A DNA stretch of 23,607 bases from a virus, in IMG/VR virus record IMGVR_UViG_3300006810_012570, positions 1-23,607 of that record; one strand, 5' to 3'. Every line of letters begins with the position of its first letter. Position 1 is the stretch's first letter. Below, one piece after another: positions 15,866 through 21,712 of the stretch. The notes under the pieces were generated by a model. The model was not told where the DNA came from. It saw nothing but the letters and a program-made list of their open reading frames with translations, and did no database searches. The translations under genes and the position numbers were made by a program.

Positions 15866-16486
15866 ATGGATAACGAATCGACATTTGAACAAAACAGCGG
15901 ATTTACAGATGCTGCTGTACAAGAAACTACATCAACTAAACTTGCAAGTTTAGATATTTTATCAGTAAACGTAGCAGAACTTTTTAATGATGAAGATTGT
16001 AAAACAATACTAGACGGATGTTTAGAAGATCTTTGGATTAAATCAAGAGTAGTTGGTGAGAAAGAATTGCACTCTTCTAAACGTCAAAAAATTAGAGGAG
16101 AAGTTGAAGGATTTCCCTTTCAACATATTAGATCTATTACAAAACAAGCCAATGACGAGATCTACGATTTTAGATTATTAGGAATTATTGATCAAGATTT
16201 TCCGCAAATTTTTAAATACAGTGAAAATGACTATTATGATTGGCACATAGATATTACTCCAATGGCTACTACTCGTAAAATGTCATTTATTATAAATTTG
16301 TCAGATAAAAGTGAATATCAAGGCGGAGAATTAGAATTTTTAAATACAGACACTTCAAAAATTGATTGTAATACTAAAGGATCAATTGTTATTTTTCCTA
16401 GTTTCTTAACTTGGAAAATAAATTCTGTTACCAGCGGCGAAAAAAATATTATCTTAGGACATGTTCATGGAGCAATTTTTAGATGA
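15866..16486 (+). CDS. PKHD-type 2OG-Fe(II) oxygenase homologue lacking key residues (206 aa)
   Basis: The first 35 or so residues are a polar, low-complexity leader. The core follows the PKHD-hydroxylase plan: H127-x-D129 (WHIDI), KMSFIINLSD, YQGGELEF, then IVIFPSFLTW and VTSGEKN. Compared with the intact neighbour at 16483 (FPSHIYHQVTPVTSGTR), the distal metal ligand His is W183 and the 2OG-binding Arg is K193. Two of four canonical catalytic residues are therefore changed while fold-defining residues remain. It may be a non-catalytic partner of the next gene, whose start overlaps its stop by four bases, or may use altered chemistry. It follows a sigma-70-like promoter and a good Shine-Dalgarno. 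Confidence 0.83.
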   Translation: MDNESTFEQNSGFTDAAVQETTSTKLASLDILSVNVAELFNDEDCKTILDGCLEDLWIKSRVVGEKELHSSKRQKIRGEVEGFPFQHIRSITKQANDEIYDFRLLGIIDQDFPQIFKYSENDYYDWHIDITPMATTRKMSFIINLSDKSEYQGGELEFLNTDTSKIDCNTKGSIVIFPSFLTWKINSVTSGEKNIILGHVHGAIFR

Positions 16487-17277
16487 TTTTAAACTATAAT
16501 TACTGGTATTTTGTTTCTGCATTGCCTGAAGAGGTATGCGATAAAATTATTGAAACCGGGTTAGAAAAAATGTCGGAAGCAAAACGTAATTATGGAAATT
16601 ATGCAGTTGAAGGCACTACAGGCGATTGGAAGGCAAAGTCCGATTTAGATCCTAATTTAGTTAAAGATGCCGCTGACATTACCCTAGAAGAAGCACTCAA
16701 AGACGGTGACGATGTAAATAATTTTGCACTAAGAGATAGTGAAGTTTCGTGGTTAAATGATGATTGGCTGTACAAAACTATTTGGCCGTTTATTCATGAG
16801 GCAAATAGGCAAGCAGGCTGGAATTTTGATTGGGATTTTACCGAAGACATACAATTTACAAAATATGGTTTAAATCAATATTATGGTTGGCATGCCGATT
16901 GTGGTGTATTACCTTATGAAAAATATGATCCTGCAATCCATTCAACCAAAAAAGATAAAGATGGTAACGACATGCTGAATGCCTTTGGTGATCCGTTGCC
17001 CTTAGAAAGTCATGTTACTGACAATCCTCAGATGTGGAACAAAATTAGAAAACTTAGTGTAACAATTAGTCTATCAGATCCTAATGATTATACAGGCGGA
17101 AACTTAAAATTTGACTTAGGACCACATAGACCAGATAGATATCACGAGTGTGAAGAGATCCGTCCTAGAGGAAGTATAGTTGTTTTTCCGTCGCATATAT
17201 ATCATCAAGTTACACCTGTAACATCTGGAACACGATATAGTTTAGTTTGTTGGAGTTTAGGAAAACCATGGAAATAG
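16483..17277 (+). CDS. PKHD-type 2OG-Fe(II) oxygenase (264 aa)
   Basis: This is a complete prolyl-hydroxylase-like enzyme of a type common in T4-like cyanophages. H137-x-D139 (GWHADCG) and H241 (IYHQVTP) bind iron, and R251 (GTRYSLVCW) ten residues later binds 2-oxoglutarate. The conserved LSVTISLSD and YTGGNLKF strands lie between them. An insertion of about 45 residues after the HxD strand, rich in Lys, Asp and Pro, makes it longer than its neighbours and may form a substrate lid. Its start overlaps the degenerate homologue upstream by four bases, so the two could form a heteromer. The substrate is unknown; a host or phage protein is likely for this family. Confidence 0.9.
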   Translation: MILNYNYWYFVSALPEEVCDKIIETGLEKMSEAKRNYGNYAVEGTTGDWKAKSDLDPNLVKDAADITLEEALKDGDDVNNFALRDSEVSWLNDDWLYKTIWPFIHEANRQAGWNFDWDFTEDIQFTKYGLNQYYGWHADCGVLPYEKYDPAIHSTKKDKDGNDMLNAFGDPLPLESHVTDNPQMWNKIRKLSVTISLSDPNDYTGGNLKFDLGPHRPDRYHECEEIRPRGSIVVFPSHIYHQVTPVTSGTRYSLVCWSLGKPWK

Positions 17278-17921
17278 TAAATCATAAAAATTTTCAAGAA
17301 AACAGATATATTGCTCTACAAGGGATTATACCAAAAGATATTTGCAATATTACTACACAATATTGTCTATTGCAAGAAACCGTAAACCCAAAAAAAGAAG
17401 ATGATAATGGTCAAGTTCCCTACTCTCATAGTATATACGCTGATACATTAATGGAAACATTGATGGTTTTTATGAAACCGCATATGGAAAAGTATACCGG
17501 ATTAGAACTTTGCCCAACTTATTCTTATTTTAGAGTTTACAGACCCGGAATGGAATTAGAGCGTCACACAGATCGTCCAAGTTGCGAAATTTCTACAACA
17601 ATATGTTTTGGATTTAATTATTTAGATGTAGATTCTAGTTATAACTGGGGCATGTATGTTGATCCTACCTATAGACACAATATACATGATCAAGACTTTA
17701 TTTCTAAAGGTAATAAGGGTATAATGACCCCTCAACAGCCGGGAGATTGTATAATATATAGAGGATGCGAAATAGAACATTGGAGAGATCCATTTGAAGC
17801 AGGCTCTAACAGTTATCAAGTACAAGGGTTCTTTCATTACATAAATAAAAATGGGCCATATTACCCTGAATTTGCTTACGATAAAAGACCTGGTGTTGGT
17901 TTCAATTCAAATAGCAAGTAA
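17268..17921 (+). CDS. 2OG-Fe(II) oxygenase, P4H-like (217 aa)
   Basis: The motifs are YFRVYRPGMELERHTDRPSC with H100-x-D102, a CFGFNYLD strand, then GDCIIYRGCEIEHWRDPF with distal H171, and YQVQGFFHYI closing the core. The EHWR-to-HY arrangement occurs in bacterial and phage P4H-like enzymes and seems to place a Gln (near residue 186) where others have the 2OG Arg. The start was set at 17268 rather than the in-frame ATG at 17247: TAGGA ends six bases before it and the overlap with the upstream gene falls to ten bases. The C-terminal tail NGPYYPEFAYDKRPGVGF is polar and probably flexible. Confidence 0.87.
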   Translation: MEIVNHKNFQENRYIALQGIIPKDICNITTQYCLLQETVNPKKEDDNGQVPYSHSIYADTLMETLMVFMKPHMEKYTGLELCPTYSYFRVYRPGMELERHTDRPSCEISTTICFGFNYLDVDSSYNWGMYVDPTYRHNIHDQDFISKGNKGIMTPQQPGDCIIYRGCEIEHWRDPFEAGSNSYQVQGFFHYINKNGPYYPEFAYDKRPGVGFNSNSK

Positions 17922-17923
17922 AT

Positions 17924-17931
17924 GATAAATA
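17924..17931 (+). promoter_or_regulatory. Late-promoter-like GATAAATA
   Basis: The octamer sits in the 36-base gap before the tail assembly chaperone gene. A short palindrome CTTTATATAAAG (17933-17944) and a Shine-Dalgarno AGGA (17947-17950) lie between it and the ATG at 17958. It matches the T4-type late consensus with G in the first position. Confidence 0.5.
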
Positions 17932-17957
17932 CTTTATATAAAGTGTAGGAAAGAAAC

Positions 17958-18377
17958 ATGCTTAAAGATCTAACTATTGAATCAGTATCCTTAATACAGC
18001 GAGGAACTGATATGATAAATGACATATATTGCCATATAAAATTTGCTGAAATTTCAGAACCAATAGCATTTTGGGCTAAAAAAGATTCTACAGATGAATT
18101 TAGTAGTGCTATGTGGATAAAATTAGACAACGGCGACTACGGCGAAGTATCATTTCCTCCTACTAATTATAGCTCACATCCTATGACAGAACAAGAAAAA
18201 GCTGCAGAAATTAGAGCCGAACGCGACGACCGACTATTAAAAAGTGATTGGACTCAAATTAGTGGAGAATTAAGCGACTCAAAAAAAGCGCAGTGGGCTA
18301 CTTATAGAACTGCGCTACGTGATGTACCAAATCAAGTTAGTTTTCCATTTGAAATAAATTGGCCTTCTAAACCTTAG
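17958..18377 (+). CDS. Tail assembly chaperone-like protein (Phage_tail_APC type, 139 aa)
   Basis: The C-terminal half shows the pattern of phage tail assembly chaperones (PF16778-like): RAERDDRLLKSDWTQ, then KKAQWATYRTALRDVPNQ, then FPFEINWPSKP. This reads as R..lL..tDW..., yR.aLRDi, fP..i.WP. The N-terminal 70 residues are a beta-rich part, SVSLIQRGTDMINDIYCHIK, common in marine phage relatives. It likely helps fold or attach a tail or fibre protein in the host cytoplasm. It has its own late-type promoter and Shine-Dalgarno, ends the plus-strand run, and overlaps the end of groEL by four bases. Confidence 0.72.
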   Translation: MLKDLTIESVSLIQRGTDMINDIYCHIKFAEISEPIAFWAKKDSTDEFSSAMWIKLDNGDYGEVSFPPTNYSSHPMTEQEKAAEIRAERDDRLLKSDWTQISGELSDSKKAQWATYRTALRDVPNQVSFPFEINWPSKP

Positions 18378-20047
18378 TCTGTATTATTAAATTCTCTTGG
18401 TAACTCATGTCCTGCAGGCGGAGATGGTACAAATCCGCTTTTTGTTGCTTCATCGGGTATCTCGTAAATTGCACAATCAGTTGTTAATAGCAATCCTGCT
18501 ACTGATCCTGCATTTAACATAGCTGCTTTTACTACAGTTGTAGGATCAATAATACCAGTTTCAAACATATTACCATACGTTCCATTACTTGCGTCAAATC
18601 CGTATTCATCACTGCCGTTTAACACTTCATTCATTACTACATCTGGTTTATCACCTGCATTATGTGAAATAGTTCTTAATGGTTCTGTCAATGAATTTAT
18701 AACAACTTGAATACCTGCTCTTTGCTCTTCATTTTTTGGTTCGATAGTTTCTAGATGTTTAATTAATCTTAAATATCCTACTCCGCCACCAGCAACTACA
18801 CCTTCTTTAATAGCTGCCCTTGTAGCGTGAATACTGTCATCGTATCTGTCCTTCTTTTCATTGATTTCAACTGTTGTTGGACCACCTACTCTAATAACAG
18901 CAATACCGCCTTGTAGTTTTGCAATTCTTTCTTCTAATTGCCATTTAGGAAATGTTTTTGGACCTATTTTGTATTCGTCTATTTCCATTTGGATGCCTTC
19001 TATACGGCTTTCAATTTTGTTCTTGTCACCATGACCGCCAATAATAGTTGTCATATCTTTAGTAATTTCTACTCTGTTAGCTTGTCCTAGATCTGTTAGT
19101 TCTGCTTTTTCTGGTCTCATACCATTTTCATCACTCAGTACTACACCTCCTGTTAAAGCTGCTACATCTTCGATTAGGTACTTGCGTTTTTCACCCTTCC
19201 AATCCGGTGATCTTACAGCACAGCATTTAACATGACCTTGTGCATTGTTTAGAATTAGTGTTGCTAAAGCATCATTATTAATCTGTTCAGCCATGATTAA
19301 AAATGATCTACCAGATGCCGCTAATTTTTCTAAAATTGGTACTAGGTCATTAACATTTAAAACAGGTCTATCTAATATTAGAATGTAAGGATTTTCTAGA
19401 ACACATTTTTGTTTGTCTGAATTTATAAAATAAGGAGAATAGAACCCGTGATCATAACTCATACCAGATACAAAATCAAGTTCGTCAGTTAATTGAGTAC
19501 TGTTTTCTACTGTAACTGCACCTATATGTCCTACTTTGATTAATGCCTCTGATATAAGTTCACCCATGTGTTCATCACCGTTTGCACTTATAGTAGCAAC
19601 TTGCTTAATTGTTTCAGGTTCTTTGCATTCTTTAGAAATTGATTCTAATTTTTCTACTGCTTGTGCAAGTGCAAAATCTATTCCTCTTTTTAAATTTATT
19701 GGACTAATACCAGCAGTTACAAACTTCATACCTTCTTTTATCATAGCTTGAGCAAGTACAGTGGCCGTTGTTGTTCCATCACCGATATCATCTGCTGTTT
19801 GATTAGCTGCTTGTTTAACAAGCCTAGAACCTGTATCTTGAAGTGTGTCTTCTAAAAATATTTCTCTTGCCACAGTTACACCATCTTTAGTAACCTGAGG
19901 TGGTCCGTAGGTTCTTTGAATTATAACATTTTTTCCTTTAGGTCCTAATGTGGTTTTTACAGCATCTGCAAGTATGTTTGCACCTTCTATAAGTTGTTCT
20001 CTTGCTTGAGAACCTAAAATAACTTTTCTTGGATTTATACCAGCCAT
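18374..20047 (-). CDS. groEL: Phage-encoded chaperonin GroEL
   Basis: The 557-residue protein aligns along its whole length with bacterial GroEL (548 in E. coli). It has TLGPKGKNV, the ATP-binding GDGTTTATVLAQA, SPYFI in the apical domain, and YDDSIHATRAAIKEGVVAGGG with the catalytic Asp. Differences are visible. The usual APGFG turn reads SPDWKG at 280-285, there are about three extra residues in the stretch around EYKIGPKTFPKWQLEE, and the C-terminus is GHELPREFNNTD with no Gly-Gly-Met repeats. It overlaps groES by one base (TAATG) and has its own AAGGAGA Shine-Dalgarno (20055-20061, complement). A phage chaperonin is expected to fold phage structural proteins, as T4 gp31 does with host GroEL. 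Confidence 0.97.
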   Translation of the reverse strand: MAGINPRKVILGSQAREQLIEGANILADAVKTTLGPKGKNVIIQRTYGPPQVTKDGVTVAREIFLEDTLQDTGSRLVKQAANQTADDIGDGTTTATVLAQAMIKEGMKFVTAGISPINLKRGIDFALAQAVEKLESISKECKEPETIKQVATISANGDEHMGELISEALIKVGHIGAVTVENSTQLTDELDFVSGMSYDHGFYSPYFINSDKQKCVLENPYILILDRPVLNVNDLVPILEKLAASGRSFLIMAEQINNDALATLILNNAQGHVKCCAVRSPDWKGEKRKYLIEDVAALTGGVVLSDENGMRPEKAELTDLGQANRVEITKDMTTIIGGHGDKNKIESRIEGIQMEIDEYKIGPKTFPKWQLEERIAKLQGGIAVIRVGGPTTVEINEKKDRYDDSIHATRAAIKEGVVAGGGVGYLRLIKHLETIEPKNEEQRAGIQVVINSLTEPLRTISHNAGDKPDVVMNEVLNGSDEYGFDASNGTYGNMFETGIIDPTTVVKAAMLNAGSVAGLLLTTDCAIYEIPDEATKSGFVPSPPAGHELPREFNNTD

Positions 20048-20349
20048 TAATTATTCTCCTTTAAAATTGCTAAAATTTCTGTTTGGCTTAAAATAAGTCT
20101 TTCTTCACCTTCAATTTTAATAGGATGTCCAGAATACTTTGGAAAGAGTACAATATCACCAATTGAAAGTTTCATGGGTAATAATTTACCCTCGTCATTT
20201 ATTTTTCCTTCTCCAACAGCAAGGATTTCGCCTTTTGTTGGACGTTCTGCTACGTCATCTGGTAAGACTAACCCAGATTTTGTTTTTTGATCATCTTCAA
20301 TTTTTTTGATAAAAACATTATCCGATGTTGGTAAAACTTCTATTGTCAT
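20047..20349 (-). CDS. groES: Phage-encoded co-chaperonin GroES
   Basis: The protein has 100 residues (97 in E. coli) and is recognisable throughout: LPTSDNVFIKK, a mobile loop with SGLVLPDD (the tripeptide LVL corresponds to the IVL that contacts GroEL), RPTKGEILAVGEG, IGDIVLFPKYSG in the roof region, and ILSQTEILAIL at the end. It caps the GroEL encoded directly downstream, and their one-base overlap ensures balanced translation. The start at 20349 has AGGAG (20355-20359) five bases upstream. Transcription is probably late, from the TATAAATA at 20383-20390 on the same strand. Confidence 0.96.
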   Translation of the reverse strand: MTIEVLPTSDNVFIKKIEDDQKTKSGLVLPDDVAERPTKGEILAVGEGKINDEGKLLPMKLSIGDIVLFPKYSGHPIKIEGEERLILSQTEILAILKENN

Positions 20350-20382
20350 TATAACTCCTATAAACTGATAGTTTAACTATGA

Positions 20383-20390
20383 TATTTATA
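20383..20390 (-). promoter_or_regulatory. Consensus T4-type late promoter TATAAATA for groES-groEL
   Basis: The minus strand reads TATAAATA, a perfect match to the T4 late-promoter consensus, 33 bases before the groES start. A 13-base palindrome (ATAGTT-T-AACTAT, 20368-20380) lies just downstream in the expected 5' untranslated region, before the Shine-Dalgarno at 20354-20359. Confidence 0.65.
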
Positions 20391-20419
20391 TAAAAGAACT
20401 TCCTAGTGATCTGTTATTG

Positions 20420-20427
20420 AATAAATA
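20420..20427 (+). promoter_or_regulatory. Late-promoter-like AATAAATA for the structural protein gene
   Basis: AATAAATA lies 21 bases before the ATG at 20449 and is followed by the Shine-Dalgarno AAGGA at 20437-20441. With the minus-strand TATAAATA 30 bases away it makes this gap a divergent late-promoter region. Confidence 0.5.
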
Positions 20428-20448
20428 TACTAAGCTAAGGAATAAAAA

Positions 20449-21711
20449 ATGGCAAGCAATCAAGCACCTATTGTAGATAGAATTAGAATTATACCCAGAC
20501 CAGATGATTTTCTAGATCGTAACGTGGGTAACAGTGGTGAAGTGTTTTTTGATAAGCAGTCTAATACACTTAGACTATATTCTGGCAATGATGCTGGAGG
20601 ATTTAGTGTAATTACAAACTCTAATATCACAGAACATCTAATTGATAGTGGAGTTGGTGTAGTAGAATACACAGTAACAGTAGGTGTAGATCCTGATGGT
20701 TTAGAAGCCGGCAACAAATACTTTATTAACGGAGTATACAAACCTACTCTTACTTTTGTGCAGGGATTTACCTACATTTTTAACCAAAATGACTCAACAA
20801 ACGAATTTTTTCCAAATCCAACAGGCTCTACAGCCAGCATTCATGCTCTAAATTTTAGTAGTGACAATATAGATGGAGAAAGAGCCGGAGGCACAACCTA
20901 TTTAACAAAAGTAATTTATAAAATTAATAATGATCCTGTAAATAAACAAACATATTTTGATAAATTTGCAGCGGCTTCACAGAGGAGTGTTCAGATAACA
21001 GTAACAGCTGCAACTCCTTCTACACTCTATTATTGGTGTACAAGCCATAATGGAATGGGTAATGAAATATCAACAGCTGCTCCAGGATCAGGTGCCGGCG
21101 ATACAAGTATAAGTGTATCAGAAACTGTTCCTGAAAGTCCTACAAATGGATCTATTTGGTTTGATAGTTCTACTGCAAAACTTTTTGTATATGTAGAAGA
21201 TGAAGATAGTAACCAATGGGTACAGCCAGTTTATCCAGTCATTAACACCTTGACAGATTTAGGTATTACTGACGGCACAGTAGGTCAAATTTTGACAACA
21301 GACGGTGCCGGCAATTTTACTTTTGAAGATGCAGCCGGTGGAGGTGGTATTGGTAATTTTACTCTATCTAATAGTGTAATAGACACAGATGATAGTAGCG
21401 GTATTACTTTTACGCCACCAGTAACAACTTCGTCAGATCTAACTGTAGAAAATGATCTTAGTGTACGAAATACTGCATATGCAAACAACTTTGTAACGAC
21501 TTCTGCAGGTACTCCTAAAATTGACAGCGCAAGCACTTTAACAATAAGTGCTCCAGACGGAGTTATATTACAAAATTCAGCATTGCGCATGGCAAGTTTT
21601 ACAACAACTGCAAGAGATGCACTAGTACCACAAAACGGAGATATAATTTACAACACAACTGACAACAAATTTCAGGGTTATGAAAACGGTAGTTGGGTAA
21701 ATTTAATTTAA
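20449..21711 (+). CDS. Virion structural (fibre-like) protein with cupredoxin-like motif (420 aa)
   Basis: The protein contains three or four copies of a short fibre-type motif: GEVFFDKQSNTLRLYSG (about 30-46), GSIWFDSSTAKLFVYVE, and GDIIYNTTDNKFQGYENGSW at the C-terminus. The same motif starts the glycine-rich protein at 641. Between them, residues about 75-205 form a beta-sandwich ending in YYWCTSHNGMGN. H132, C197, H200 and M203 reproduce the His-Cys-His-Met ligand set of blue-copper-like domains, a module often seen in marine phage virion proteins, though copper binding is untested. The LTDLGITDGTVGQILTTDG segment resembles tail fibre linkers. It is expressed from a late-type promoter, and the subtilase gene starts two bases after its stop. 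Confidence 0.78.
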   Translation: MASNQAPIVDRIRIIPRPDDFLDRNVGNSGEVFFDKQSNTLRLYSGNDAGGFSVITNSNITEHLIDSGVGVVEYTVTVGVDPDGLEAGNKYFINGVYKPTLTFVQGFTYIFNQNDSTNEFFPNPTGSTASIHALNFSSDNIDGERAGGTTYLTKVIYKINNDPVNKQTYFDKFAAASQRSVQITVTAATPSTLYYWCTSHNGMGNEISTAAPGSGAGDTSISVSETVPESPTNGSIWFDSSTAKLFVYVEDEDSNQWVQPVYPVINTLTDLGITDGTVGQILTTDGAGNFTFEDAAGGGGIGNFTLSNSVIDTDDSSGITFTPPVTTSSDLTVENDLSVRNTAYANNFVTTSAGTPKIDSASTLTISAPDGVILQNSALRMASFTTTARDALVPQNGDIIYNTTDNKFQGYENGSWVNLI

Positions 21712-21712
21712 A

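Noticed and set aside
15866-16486. Oxygenase homologue as a pseudogene
   Set aside because: The frame is intact with a promoter, Shine-Dalgarno and a coupled neighbour. Only specific catalytic residues are replaced, so it is treated as a functional but altered protein.
17933-17944. Palindrome CTTTATATAAAG as a terminator
   Set aside because: It is only 12 bases, AT-rich and has no loop or T-run. It lies between a promoter-like element and a Shine-Dalgarno.
17876-18130. Possible 84-aa minus-strand gene with hydrophobic segments
   Set aside because: It lies entirely opposite the oxygenase end and the tail chaperone gene, both well supported, and crosses their promoter.
18374-20349. groES-groEL as host-sequence contamination
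   Set aside because: It is flanked without gaps by phage genes, overlaps a phage tail gene by four bases and carries a T4-type late promoter.
20460-20741. Minus-strand frames within the structural and subtilase genes (20460-20741, 21285-21590, 22276-22470, 23276-23583)
   Set aside because: They are shadows of strongly supported plus-strand coding sequence with no start signals.
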